Positions 12,700 through 23,541 of a stretch of 64,000 bases of DNA are shown piece by piece (within the stretch, counting starts at the first letter, position 1; every line of letters begins with the position of its first letter). A program made the translations under genes and the position numbers. This DNA comes from Corbicula japonica (Eukaryota; Mollusca; Bivalvia; Venerida; Cyrenidae): contig JAZAYU010000262.1 of the NCBI GenBank assembly GCA_038501625.1, forward strand, positions 248,001 through 312,000, given 5' to 3'. Under the pieces are notes generated by a model. It made no database searches and was not told where the DNA came from. It saw nothing but the letters and a program-made list of their open reading frames with translations.

Positions 12700-13572
12700 C
12701 ATGTAGGTACACTCCGGACCAATGGTATCTTCAGGTGAACCAAACGAGGCATCGCGGCCGTTGAAAGCGTGTCTTCTTTCTTGCTGTCGGACTGCATCTC
12801 GCCGGGGGGAGGTGTGCTTTGAAACTTGCTGTGTTTGAAAACGTTTTCAGTTCGTCGTGTATATGTTTGCTTTGTTGTGAATTGACGGATGGATGAATTT
12901 CTGATTCATATGTTGTAACAGCTTATGGTGATAATTGTCGCTAATGGCTGAAGGGTATAATTCTGGTATGACACTTTGAATCTCTTCTTGATTTTACTGT
13001 CTCTTTTGTTGTAAGTGTTTTTATTAAATGTCACATTGATGAATATCGTTGATGATCTATTGACGAATCTGGTGAACCGCTATCAATGTTATGACAGAAA
13101 ATGATGCAGTTTGTTTAGCAAAGGCCTGAGGGAATTGCTTTTGTCGAAGATGTTGTTATCAAAGGCTGGGGCTGATTCTTGACGGGAATTTGATTGACTG
13201 GTTTTATGAAACGTCACCTATGTGAGATTGTTAGCGATTGTTGACTTTAACAAAGGCAGGATACTTCCGGCGTATGAAGGAGCTGCAGGGGTTTTAAACG
13301 TCATCTGCATTGTGATTGGTTGAAGCGTGTTCGCTGATCGATAATGTTGCCTGGTTTTCATGAAGGTCACTCATCCGTACGAACAGGGTCCCTGTTAGCG
13401 CACTTTCATTGTTTGTTTACTCGTTAACCGTGGCTGATTAAGTGTTTTTGGAATAACTAAAGTGAATTTTGATATAAAATACCACCACGGCAAGAAGGTC
13501 AAGGATACTAGAACAATTAAACATAGAAACGGACCGGACAGCCATTGTTTTAATCATAATGATTGAACTCAG
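12700..13572 (+). other. Possible 5' exon / promoter-proximal region
   Basis: G+C and CpG content rise here compared with flanking DNA, for example CATCGCGGCCGTTG near 12750 and CTCGCCGGGGGGAGG near 12797. The stretch ends with ATGATTGAACTCAG followed by GTAAGTAG, which is a near-consensus splice donor with the GT at 13573-13574. A start codon 14 bp before a strong donor is what a first coding exon with a long 5' untranslated region would look like. It would encode only M-I-E-L plus a split codon. Transcription orientation and exon start are inferred. No TATA box is evident and no downstream exon is assigned. Confidence 0.35.
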
Positions 13573-14340
13573 GTAAGTAGTTTACCTATTTTTTAAACTG
13601 AAACATTTTTTTATGTCTTTAAGATGATGTCATTTTAAGAAATAATAATTTGAAAACAAAAATATTAATATTTAAATAAAAAATATTAAGAGAACGGTTT
13701 GCAAATGTATATTTTTAGGTATGAAATATAATTACGTTGACTGGGCAGAGAAAAGAATGCATTAAATGAAGGATTTATAAAATTTTCAACTGTATAAATC
13801 AATTAGATTTTTGTTGAAAAACAAAAACAAGGATAGCATTTTCATGTACTCCTATAGCACCGAGAAAAGCCAAACAAACAAGTGAGCATAATAAGCTGTA
13901 TGGTTAAACGTCTTTGAAAATAGACATGAAAGCCATATTGTAATTACTGAAAATTACTTTGCGAATCGCAATGCGTGATTATGCAACACTCTAAATAGAT
14001 ATTTACACATTTAAAAACCTACAACAATGCTTAAACATAAAACTGGCTACGTCATATGATTCTACTCGTAATCATAGCAATTTTCGCCATATGATTCTAC
14101 TCGAAGTCATATAAATAAGCAAACAAAGTAATGTACAATTAACATTATCAACCGAAGCTATTTACAATGGAATGGAGCTCACCCCTATTCCATGTGAAGT
14201 CATTTTAAGGTTTGTCAACAACAACGTATAGCGTTTCTCTTAACTCTATGAACTATGCAAATTAGAACAGTGTCATATTTTTTTTTTAATTTATTTTCTA
14301 GTCAGTTTTTATATATATTTTTTCTTTTTTTTTTCTTTAA
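13573..14340. other. AT-rich region, may include 3' LTR of the Ty3 element
   Basis: Immediately downstream, on the minus strand, of the integrase stop is a purine-rich tract (about 14316-14338 on the minus strand) resembling a polypurine tract. Sequence beyond it could be the 3' LTR. With the 5' LTR missing from the copy there is nothing to compare it with, so LTR limits cannot be set. A short duplicated word around CATATGATTCTACTCG occurs at 14055 and 14089. Confidence 0.3.
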
Positions 14341-16227
14341 TTAAAAGAACTTTTGTAGTAATCCTTGCATTAGGTTGGCATTGTTCTGCATTAGATTTGC
14401 ATTGTTTTTCAGTAACTCGGCGTTACTGCGTTCCATATGACTTAACAGTAATTGTAAACACTGTTTCTTGTCATTTTCAAGATTATCAGTTAACTTATCG
14501 GGGACTGATTTATTCTCTTCTGAAAGCAGAGAAGTTGTACTATTCATGGGACATGAATTTAAATCAATCTTTGTTGGGATTACTGAGTCTGTGATAACAC
14601 CTATTTCTAAGGTATCTTGATTAACAGTTTCAGGTGTGTCTGGCAAGAAGTCAAACTCCATACCGTCAGTATCTATAGAGTCTGCTGACTGCGACTCGTC
14701 AGAGCTTGCCTGAAAATTTTCACCCAGGTAAGCAGAATGATCAGAGTTTGCCTCCATAACAGAATTATCATTGCTAGAATCTTCTGCAAATGAATTCGTT
14801 TCCTGTGATGTTTCATAGTCAGAATTTTCATTTGAAGAATTTTCTGTCTGTGAACTTTCTGAATTATGTACGTTATTTTGTTCCTGATTTTGTTCCCTCA
14901 AATGTTTACGTAATTGAGCTAATGGAATATAATCTTCTGATGAGGAGTCTTCGCGTACTTGTCTGATTCTATTTGTACTTTGAGGTAATATGCGTGTATT
15001 TTGATTGTTTGGTGTTTCAGCATCAGAAGCATCTGACTCATCATAGCTACTAGAACTGTCATCAGGCGCAACGACATAGTTTGCCTTTCGTTTAGGGTAA
15101 CCTGTAACCGGTCTACGTTCTGGCCATTCAGTGATATTAGCCAGCCTAATTTGATCGGCATGTACTTGAACAACAGAATTGTCTAGTTGATTCTTGATCA
15201 AGTAAGTAACAGGACCTTTTTGTTCCATTATTCTGTAATGGGATTTCCAGCGGTCTTCAAGTTTATTTTTTCTTTGAAAATTTTTGTAATAGACAGGGTC
15301 ATTAATTTCGAACTTGATATCCGTAGCTTTTTTGTCGAATTGCTGTTTGTGCTTTCTTTTTGAATGTTTTAAATGTCTGTAAGCCAAAAGAAATGATTTA
15401 TGCTGTTCTTGTAAAGCAATTTTATGGTACTCTTCGCCATGATATTTAGCCCTAGGGCGAAGTAGATTGTCAATTGGTAGAATAGGATCTCTGTTGTATA
15501 CCAAATAAAAGGGGGAGAATTTTGAACTTGAAGAGACATTGTGTCTGATTCCTGCTAATGACATATTGAGATGAATGTCCCATTCTCTAGTGTTACCCTG
15601 AACTCGTTTTGCTAAAATGTCATGTAAGACCCTATGCATTCTTTCTTGTTTAGCATTACTTTCTGGATGGTAAGCGGTGCATGAAACATTATCAATGTTT
15701 AATTCTTTCAGAACCTCTTTGAATGCCGAACCAGTGAACTCGGTCCCTCGGTCATGAATGATTTGCAACGGACAGCCATATCTAGGATAAATCTCATTCA
15801 AAAGTAAGTCTATTATAGTATTTGTACTTTTATCAGGGGCAGCAAATGCCTCTTGGTAACCACTGAACATATCTATAAAACAGATTATGTACCTATTGTT
15901 ACTAAGTGTTTGTTCATGAGGCCCGCATACAACTATTGCAAATGGAAAAGGTGCAATATTTGTTTCCCTTAATGGAGCCTTAACCCTTGTAAGATTTCTA
16001 GTTTGACAATCGACACAGGTCGAGACATATGCTTAGAAATCTTTGAACATATTTGGCCAAAAGTACTTAGTTTTTGCTGTGGCAAACATGCGCTGAGTGC
16101 CCGGATGTCCATTGTTATCATGATATTGTTTGATGACCAAGCCCTTTAAGTGAGCGGGAACATAAAGTCTCATAATAGGTTCTTCATCAGGATTTGATAA
16201 GTAATACAATACTTGATCGATTTCTAA
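14341..16227 (-). pseudogene. Ty3-type integrase with acidic C-terminal tail
   Basis: The H2C2 zinc finger (HDNNGHPGTQRMF ... CVDC) lies at about 16000-16150 and is cut by the in-frame TAA at 16033-16035. The catalytic core is complete: Asp in FIDMFSGY, Asp in IHDRGTEF, and Glu in SNAKQERMH, with 35 residues between the last two (DD35E). A GPY/F-like module follows (HYRIMEQKGPVTYLI). The tail of ~280 residues is rich in S, D, E, N and Q and ends with a repeated NNANLMQ word; I see no chromodomain. The open part (15870 to 14341) encodes 509 residues and ends at a normal stop. Confidence 0.85.
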
Positions 16228-17536
16228 CTATTTCCTGAACTCAGCCTTACTAGGATTTCCATGCTTAAGTTGATTTTTGATTTGGACAATTGTAGTATCT
16301 TTTTGTTGCTCAAATTGTAAATTTAATCCCTCAATTTCAGCCACAGGCTCCACAAAATAATCCTGCTTTTCATACTCTTTATTAGCTGATTGTTTAGGAT
16401 CAATGTCATTAGAATTTATAGCCTCAATCTTTTTGATAGATTCAATTGTCTTAAGAGGTTTTGCGTTTGTTCCAGAAATTTTGTAAGTATTATCATGTAT
16501 TTCCGGTTCAATGTAAAAATCAGACTCTGATTGTATCGTTTCAGACTCGGGCGGCCTGGAGAAGAAGTCAGCGATTACATTTGTTTTCCCTGGAAGATGC
16601 TCAATATTACAGTTGTAACCACTTATAGACAATGCCCATAACTGAATTTTCTTATTTTGCATTGGAGAATCTAATAAATGTTGCAAAGGCTTGTGGTCAG
16701 TCATGATTTTAAATTCTGCATTATGCAAATAATTATCAAGTTTTTGTAGAGCATAGTGTATACTGAATGCCTCTTTTTCAATTGTGCTCCACCTGCGTTG
16801 AGTGTCACTGAGTTTATGCGATAAGAAATAAATTGGTCTTTCATTATTATCATCTGCCTCAGGCAAATCAGTTTTCTGTGTTAAGCAAGCGCCAACATGG
16901 CTATCTGAAGCATCTACATACAATATGTAAGGCTTGTTTATATCAGGGTAAGCTAAAGATGGTATTGCAGTTAATTGTTCTTTGATCTTATCAAAACTAT
17001 CTTGACATTCTTGAGTCCAATTAAAATGTACTTTTTTCCTAGTTAAATTAATCAATGGTTCTGCTATTTGTGAAAATGAGGGTATGAAGCGTCTATAAAA
17101 ACTTGCTGCACCTATGACTCTACGAACGTCTCTAACATTTTTAGGGATAGGGAGTGACCTAATTGCTTTGACCTTATTAGGGTTGGGTCTGATGCCATCT
17201 CGGTCAATTATAAATCCTAGGTACTCAGTCTCAGACTGTAAGAATTGGCAATTCTTTAACTTAAGCTTTAAATTGTGTTCCCGTAGCCGTTGGAAAACGA
17301 TATCTATATGGCGCTTATGTTCTTCAAGCGTGGCACTATGGATTAAGATATCATCGAGGTATGCGACAGCAAAGTCCAATCCCTCTAAGACTAGTGCCAT
17401 GAGTTCCTGGAAGACCCCAGGACTGATATCCAAACCGAAGGGTACCACATTAAACTCGTACAAGCCCCTAAAAGTGGCAAAGGCGGTCTTTTCTTTGTCT
17501 GATTCTTCAGCAGACTCTCTTCCCAGGATATTTAAA
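16228..17536 (-). pseudogene. Ty3-type reverse transcriptase (partial) and RNase H
   Basis: Similarity begins near 17536 at an EESDKEKTAF block, followed by YEFNVVPFGL (palm) and the catalytic YLDD (FAVAYLDDILIHS). Next come the thumb block PLINLTRKKVHFNWT and RNase H with its first Asp in ILYVDASD, Glu in IEKEAFSI and Asp in MTDHKPLQHLL, ending GKTNVIADFFSRPP. The polymerase lacks everything before motif A, including the first catalytic Asp, so this copy could not make an active enzyme. A linker of ~80 residues leads to the stop at 16228. The methionine at 17463 is internal, not a start. Confidence 0.85.
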
Positions 17537-18834
17537 AAATTAAAACAAACCAGTTGATATGTTAGTTTTGCATAACTGATTTATTTCAATTGTCAATGAG
17601 TGTTCAAGGGAAAATTCTTTAAACAAATTCACTAGCCCAATGCCAGATATCGCAGGGGTCAGAATTAAAACAAAAAACTGTGAAAACACTTTCAATAAAA
17701 CTCAATTTGCTGTCATAGCAATTAAGACTTATTATGACATGCTCTAGCCATACACAAATTCATATTGGTGTGAATAAAAAAATCTATGACAACAATACTG
17801 ATTAACTTGATTTAATCTGTACAGGTATTTTTGAACGAAATTCTTTTTTTTTTTTTTCATTGAAATATCGTATTAGGACTTTAATCTTGTCCGCTTTAAA
17901 AGGGTGTTTTATAATGGAAAAATCCAATTTGTGCCATTATTTGTGTTCGGTTTCATGAATAAAGGGGTTTCCAGATTGATTAAAGGGGTGATTTTTATAG
18001 TGAAAAGTTTGGAACTGGACAATTTTCCGGTTAAAAGGGGTTTCCAGATTAAAGGGGATCCGGTTTAAAGGGGTTTCTGAATCAGTGGATTCATTTACGT
18101 GGCGTTCTTTGAACGTCAAGCAACGTTGAAATCCACCAGGCAACGTTGAAATCTGGGAAATATGGAAACTATATATTCTAATAGATAAGTCTTGTCGGGT
18201 AGGAAGATAAGGACTATTGCATGCCAATTTTTAACAAATTTCTTTTCCGGCAATAGTGGCTCGAATTCTGAAATTCCTTTCTCATTGAATGTATAGAAAT
18301 GTCCTCTTTCCGTTGATACCAAATTCATGCCGGTAGAGCAATGAGGAATTTAGATTTCAAGCTTTCGGAAGACGGTATTGAAAACCATACAAAACAAGAC
18401 TTTTGTCCATATGTCTATTTAAAGAAAACATTGAAGAAAACTGAAATGTGTGTCACCCTTCGGGTTTGGCTATGAACGCTTCCTCTATGTTTTGCAGCTT
18501 CTGATAGAAACGTTAAAAATTTTAACAGTGTACGTAAAACTGCATCATATTTCTCCCCGCATTATGGCAAACCGTGCTGCTAAGAGCTTGCACTTTTCTG
18601 AACGTCTGCAGGAATTATCTCTATATATTTATATTCATGTTCACAATTATGAAAGGAATGTAAAAAGACTTTAAATAGACACCAATCACGACAAATTCAA
18701 TATCAAAATATTGCTGGCTCGAATCGATTCAGCATGTTAGGGGCAGTTATGAATATTCATATTAAATTTTCTGTTCATGCCGCCTTGACCCTGGTTAAGA
18801 GTAACTGAATGTCTCAGGTTAAGAACGATGTGAA
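17537..18834. other. Non-coding, short AAAGGGG-word repeats
   Basis: Between about 17960 and 18080 the word AAAGGGGTTTCCAG and relatives recur several times. Near 18120-18155 a ~19-bp unit containing GCAACGTTGAAATC is directly repeated. I see no gene; the frames here are short and unlike any domain. Confidence 0.4.
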
Positions 18835-18950
18835 GCCAGATCGGAATTCGAATTCAGGACCCCACGCGTACAGGGCGAGTGATCTCCCGACTGAACTATC
18901 CGAGCTGTTTGTCTCCTCAGATAATTACTAGAGGCGTACCGTGACAGACC
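18835..18950 (-). mobile_element. tRNA-derived SINE copy 1 (minus)
   Basis: On the minus strand an A-box-like word (GATAGTTCAGTCGGGAG) and a degenerate B box (GAATTCGAATTCC) are followed by a body starting TCTGGCTTCACATC. The leader upstream of the head (AGTAATTATCTGAGGAG and GTCACGGTAC) is shared with copy 2, which lies head to head with it. The head is tRNA-like but cannot fold as a functional tRNA. Confidence 0.6.
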
Positions 18951-19039
18951 CCCTCCTTTAAATTTGGAAATTCGTCCTAGTTATTTAATTGTATTTCATA
19001 TTACACACTCATGGACGCAAATTCGACAGGGTGTATGTC

Positions 19040-19170
19040 ACGGTACGAATTTAGTCATTATCTGAGTAGAGAATGTAGCTGTCGGGAGAGCACTGCCCTG
19101 TAAACGAGTGGTTCAGGATTCCAGTCACGGTCTGGCTGCACATTTTCTCACCCTGAAACGTTGGCGTCCA
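19040..19170 (+). mobile_element. tRNA-derived SINE copy 2
   Basis: Leader GTCACGGTACGAATTTAGT and ATTATCTGAGTAG, then the head CTGTCGGGAGAGCACTGCCC, a degenerate B box (GTTCAGGATTCC) and the body GGCTGCACATTTTCTCACC. It is inverted relative to copy 1 and shares its leader. Confidence 0.6.
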
Positions 19171-19267
19171 ACGTAGGATGTGACGACATTGTTCGTATCT
19201 CTTACGGCGCTTGCTATTGTTTACGGAAAGTACTCACTGAATTTCCAAGTTAAAGCGGCAATTTGTT

Positions 19268-19412
19268 ATGGTACGTTTCTAGTCACTATCTGTGGTTAAG
19301 ATGTGTAAGCGGCCTGAGTAGCTCGGTCGGGAGAGCACACGCTCTGAAAGCTAGTAGTCCAGAGTTTGAGTCCCGGTCTGGCTGTGTATTTTTAACACCC
19401 TGTGACATTCCG
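19268..19412 (+). mobile_element. tRNA-derived SINE copy 3, best preserved boxes
   Basis: A box TAGCTCGGTCGGGAG at 19319-19333 and B box GTTTGAGTCCC at 19364-19374 lie about 31 bp apart, as in tRNA genes. They are followed by TCTGGCTGTGTATTTTTAACACCCTGTG split over 19375-19403. The two open frames across this stretch are by-products of the tRNA-like head. The family resembles SINEs known to be widespread in molluscs (such as RUDI); this is from memory and unverified. Confidence 0.65.
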
Positions 19413-19552
19413 CGCCCGACGGGGGACCATGTTGCTAGCAGGTACGGCCACCAACCTGTAATAGCAAACAAATACATGTAAATATGATTTCGAGAACGAT
19501 TTTCTAAATGTTAATGAGGTGTAAGTGATGATTTGAATCTGCTCACTATTTG

Positions 19553-19640
19553 TTAGCGGCCCGGAAAGCTCAGATGGGCCCTGTTAACGTAGGGTCCCGG
19601 GTAAGAGTCCTGGGTTGGCTGCACATCTTTATCATCATGT
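19553..19640 (+). mobile_element. tRNA-derived SINE copy 4 (head and start of body)
   Basis: The head GCGGCCCGGAAAGCTCAGATGGG, with a degenerate B box (GGTAAGAGTCCTGG) and GGTTGGCTGCACATC, repeats the order seen in copies 2 and 3. It is truncated soon after the body starts. Confidence 0.55.
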
Positions 19641-20067
19641 GATATGAATATTTACACAAATTTTATAAATCAGAAACATCGTAAAAACTACGCTACTTTG
19701 ATAATAAAAAATGTAAAAGGAACTTTGAAAGAGACTGGACATGATAAATATCATTAAAATTACATGCTCGTTGTGATTCAGCTTGTTCATGAAAAGTAAC
19801 GCAAATTCATTCCCACGCCGTCGCCCCCGCATACGTGTGTGCGTACGAACAATGTACAAGCGTGCGCGTGTGTGCATGCGTGGTAAATGGCTTATTTACC
19901 TCTTAATCATGAAAATCACGTCAGAGTTGTTTTATGAATTAATTATCTCACTAATGATATGGTGCTTATATATTACAATGTTGCTTCCTTAGCTTAGGAT
20001 ATCACCAAAATCATCCCATGGAATTACGAATTTAAAATTTATGAACAATGCATTTGCTGCAAAAATC

Positions 20068-21100
20068 TGTAAAATATTTGGGACATGTTTTGGATAGTGA
20101 TCTTTCTGGTGAAACTTGTATAAATGACATCATAAAGAAGGTAGCTAGTTGACTGAAATTTTTGTACAGGCAGAGTAAAGTGTTAAATCAAAGTATGAGG
20201 AAAACATTATGTAACTCCTTATTCAATGTCAGTTTGATTATGCTTGTTCAGCATGGTACAATGGTATTAATAAGAAACTTAGACATAAACTCCAAATCAC
20301 ACAGAACAAAGTGGTTAGATTTATTTTAAACTATTCATCAAGAACATCTCTTTTAAACTCCGATTTTAAAACTTTAGGTTTTCTCAGAATAGAAGATAGA
20401 GTAAAGCAACTGAGTCTAAACCATGTTCACAAGATTGTACATGGAAAATGTCCATCTTATATGTATGAGAATTTCAACAAGGTCACTGATCTGCATTCAT
20501 ATAAGACCAGAAAGTGTGCCTTCAACTTTTTTGTACCTTTGGTAAACTCTGCTTCAGCAGCAACTTTTTACTTTAATAGTATTAAGGCTTGGAATAATCT
20601 TCCGGAAGTAAAAAAATCCTCAAAAAAGGTATCAACAATTTAAAATGGAGGTTAAAAATATTTCCTGAGCTTGTATAATACAGATCAGTAACAGATACTT
20701 TTAAGACGTAAGAGTTCTTTTAGAGTAAGGATTATCAGTGCATTCCTAGCTTAAATGCTTCCTAATGTTATTTTTAATTGTATTTTCCGCCATTCTCGAC
20801 CTTGTTCCTTGTCCAATTGTTTTGTATTTGTGTAAAAGGACCCCATTGGAAATAAGTCTAACAACTTTATGGGCCATCCTTTGCATAACAATTCATACAA
20901 ATTTCATTATCCTGAGAAGCTAAATGATAGGACTGGAATGATAATTAGGAACTGTCTGTGATGGCTTAAATGCGTTTGTTTATAAGTGTGCTAAACAGTG
21001 CAATATTTGACTCTTAACAAACTTGATATGTGATTTTATATGTTAATATGATATTGTTGTGCAACAATAAATCTATCTATAAATCTATCTATACCACTTT
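20068..21100 (+). mobile_element. CR1-like LINE, 3' end copy
   Basis: The frame from about 20068 reads YLGHVLDSDL, then a decayed stretch with one stop, then the run at 20311-20640. That run contains QNKVVRFILN, DRVKQLSLNHVHKIVHGKCP, HSYKTRKCAFNFFVP and SIKAWNNLPEVKK. This order is the region downstream of the reverse-transcriptase core in CR1/jockey-type LINEs. The 3' end is a short microsatellite made of ATCTATCT units at about 21070-21098, typical of CR1-type 3' termini. The copy is 5'-truncated and lacks the catalytic core. Confidence 0.75.
20311..20643 (+). pseudogene. LINE post-RT domain (CR1/jockey-like)
   Basis: This 110-residue frame is the readable part of the LINE fragment. It begins in the VVRFILNYSSRTSLLNSDF block and ends at KKSSKKVSTI before a stop. 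The usual continuation (FK..L...L) is not preserved in frame. The start methionine is internal. Confidence 0.7.
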
Positions 21101-21251
21101 CTTGCGACCTTTCGAAAAAAAGGGAGGCGGGATAAAATTTTAAAGAAAGTTCGTTTAAACGTGCCCTATGCGTAGTTAGTTTTGTTAATTTAGTAAACTG
21201 TGTGCGACCCTACTGTCTAACTTCAGTCATACTGTGTATGAATTACCTTTA

Positions 21252-21326
21252 CGAGGGTCAGTGCAAAACTATTGTAACTACATCTCAATAATGAAGGAGT
21301 TACAATAGTTTTGCACTGACCCCTCG
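21252..21326. repeat. 75-bp palindrome with mariner-type ends
   Basis: CGAGGGTCAGTGCAAAAC at the left end and its near-perfect reverse complement (GTTTTGCACTGACCCCTCG) at the right enclose a ~12-bp loop. CGAGGG-type ends flanked by TA are typical of mariner elements. The left flank is TA, the right flank reads AT. This is the most reduced form of a mariner-derived MITE: two ends and no middle. Confidence 0.65.
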
Positions 21327-21361
21327 ATTAGCAATATCTGCATCTTCACAATCATGTATCA

Positions 21362-21748
21362 TGGCAATGTTTAGACAACACTATACCCAAGTGTATGTGC
21401 TTCAATCCACACTGTATGAGCATGACTTAATCCTAAACGATGGCCACACAGAGATACACGCATCGCAATAACACGATTAAAATAGCTTAGGTTTATTTAA
21501 ACAACACTTTACGTAAGTGTATGTGCTTAAATCCATACTTCATATTAAGGATGTCTTAATATTCAATGATTGACTCTCAAAGATACGCATAGATAAAACA
21601 TGATTGCATGATTAAAATAGCTTGAGTTTATTTAAACAAAACTTTAACTAAGTGTATGTGTTGTAATCCATGTTTTATAAGAATGTCTTAATATTCAATT
21701 ATGGACTCACACAGATATGCGCATAGTTAAAACATGATTAAAATAGCG
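21362..21748 (+). repeat. Three tandem units of ~130 bp
   Basis: The words CGATTAAAATAGC, GATTAAAATAGCTTGAG and GATTAAAATAGCG mark unit ends near 21487, 21620 and 21747. Each unit contains (A)AGTGTATGTG, an ATCCA(T/C)..T word and a CTTAAT..TCAA word. The units are diverged, so this is an old tandem triplication. Confidence 0.65.
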
Positions 21749-22713
21749 TTCAATAGTGTTTGCATAAATTTCGAATTTGATACTTGAGATAAGTTTTAAG
21801 ATTGCCGTAAATTCAATCATTTAAGAAGCCTGTCGCAATGTTGTGCTTGTTTATTATGCATAAATCCTTATGTTTCGAAAAAGTATCCTAACAACAATCA
21901 ATGTAAATTTTGTGGAAGGTCTTTCTAAGCAAATTAATTCTAAGTAGACTTCCCCCCGTGCATATATACATCTGCGCATGTGCACACCGTCCTTTTGCAA
22001 CAGGTTTGCAGTTCATACAATAAAATTTATTTTTAATAAAATAACATATGATAGTGTCTCTAGCTGGGAGCTAGAGTTCTCGTGATTGATTCTCGTGAGA
22101 TTCTTACAATGATTTGTTAATTTATAAGAATAGAATTATACGTTATGAGAGAGAAACATTTTTTCACATATGTACGCGACCAGGAAATTCAATGTGCAAA
22201 AACCGTGTACATGTATCTCATATTTTATGTGACAAAATGATATTTTGAGCATTAAGTGCAATTTACCATAAGAGCGATTTTGATAATTTTCTATTGAATC
22301 AATAAAAGTGTAACGACGGACTTTGAAACCGCATACAAAGAATAATTATTTATAGTCATTATTAATAAAGCAATGGCTTATGTATAGATGTTTAAAATTC
22401 TTATGATATACGATGTTAATGACAATTTATGTTCCAATGAAGGAACAATCTGTGATACAACAGCTAACAAAGTTAACGCTTTGAAATTTGTGCGAGATTT
22501 TAAAATGTCAAATTAAGGTTCCAACTTATGTAAATAAGCAATGTTTAATAGCACATATCTATTGTTTGCAAATTATTTTTACGCTGCTAAAGAAAATGGC
22601 TGGACAATTGAAATCATTGATATATTAACGTGTACATTGATTGAGGAGCTGCATGGACCGCTCGAAAGACTTGAAAAGACGCACAGTCGGAGTTTGAAAA
22701 AGTATCTACTCAC
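21749..22713. other. Intergenic, no gene seen
   Basis: AT-rich, with short frames only. The 68-residue frame at 22541 overlaps a possible minus-strand exon and shows no domain. Confidence 0.4.
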
Positions 22714-22761
22714 CAGTCTGTCCAACATGATAATCTTAACTTTCTGAGTAGTGAGCGACAT
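22714..22761 (-). CDS. Possible first coding exon, unrecognised
   Basis: On the minus strand ATG at 22761 opens 16 codons (MSLTTQKVKIIMLDRL) that end exactly at CTG|GTGAGTAG, a strong splice donor with the GT at 22713-22712. No acceptor exon was identified downstream. The plus-strand frame at 22800-23048, which contains two CX2C-like clusters, overlaps the region upstream of this start and is an alternative reading. Confidence 0.2.
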
Positions 22762-22799
22762 GAACCAATCAATGAATAATAATGAAATAAAAAAGCAAA

Positions 22800-23048
22800 A
22801 TGACGGTGATGATTAGTAAAGATACTTTTAAAATAAACATCGAATTCAAACATCCCCATATTATCAACAACATGTATGCGTGGAATAACTTCCAAAGGGC
22901 AACACTCGAGAAGATACATGTAGTTAAATGTTCTTGGTGTAGTCCCGAGGTAAGCCTACCATGCGGGAACTTCTGTTTGAAACATGAAACTAAGACAACC
23001 CCGATAAAGCAGAAAGACGAGCCACAAGAAACGATTGTCGAGTTTTAG
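22800..23048 (+). CDS. Unrecognised 82-residue frame with four cysteines
   Basis: The frame is moderately coding-like, with mixed composition and a CSWC ... CGNFC cluster near residues 44-59, a hydrophilic C-terminus (TTPIKQKDEPQETIVEF) and a normal stop. The paired cysteines could bind zinc. I find no known family, no clear splice sites and no neighbour that would support it. Confidence 0.2.
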   Translation: MTVMISKDTFKINIEFKHPHIINNMYAWNNFQRATLEKIHVVKCSWCSPEVSLPCGNFCLKHETKTTPIKQKDEPQETIVEF

Positions 23049-23335
23049 TATTGATTTTTGTTCGGTTCGATTTTAAATAATTGATCTGATTTTTTCACGA
23101 CTTAATACTATTCTGACCTCATTACACATCTGCATGTACATCTTGCGCATTGTGTATGCTGTCAGTTCTTTTTAAACAAATAAAGAAAAATAACAAAGCA
23201 CAGACAGAAAAGCGGGTTTTTCTTCATTTATTTTTTAAATTATTTGTATGGAAACTGTGGTTCATAAATACAGAATAACTTGAAGATGAATGAAAACAAA
23301 TGGAAATTTGATATATTCCAAACTCGGTAATAGTT

Positions 23336-23405
23336 TTTCGAGTACTCGAGTACTCGATCGGAAAATAATCCGAGTACTCGAGTTCCAATTTTTGCCACCC
23401 CTATT
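23336..23405. mobile_element. Possible hAT-type transposon end
   Basis: Inverted and direct copies of CGAGTACTCGAGT surround CGATCGGAAAATAATC, followed by TTGCCACCCCTA. On the minus strand the edge would read TAGGGGTGGCAA, which resembles hAT termini (CAGGGGTGG type) with clustered subterminal motifs. Only one end is visible. Confidence 0.4.
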
Positions 23406-23541
23406 TTAAATATGCACGAATAAGGTAACGCTTCTTGTGCTTAGGTACATAAACTCACATATTGTTAATTTCTCATACATTTCGATAAAAAGATATACTA
23501 ACCATCTTAGATTCAGCTTTTATAATGATCTACTGTAATGC

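Larger units (their letters stand above)
14341..17536 (-). mobile_element. Ty3-type LTR retrotransposon, 5'-truncated pol
   Basis: The minus strand carries, in one continuous frame, the second half of a Ty3/gypsy-type pol: reverse transcriptase from just before its YLDD motif, then RNase H, integrase zinc finger, integrase core and a C-terminal extension. The frame is broken only by TAG at 16228-16230 and TAA at 16033-16035. Upstream similarity stops at about 17536, so gag, protease and the first half of the reverse transcriptase are missing. The order RT-RNaseH-INT is that of Ty3-type elements. The 5' truncation with a long intact frame suggests a fairly recent copy cut by deletion or by faulty insertion. 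Confidence 0.85.

Noticed and set aside
14397..17557. Plus-strand and other minus-strand frames within the Ty3 element (for example 17114-17557)
   Set aside because: They are antisense or shifted readings of reverse transcriptase and integrase coding sequence.
19263..19481. Frames of 72 and 63 residues
   Set aside because: They are readings of the tRNA-like SINE head; the peptide words are typical of SINE-derived false genes.
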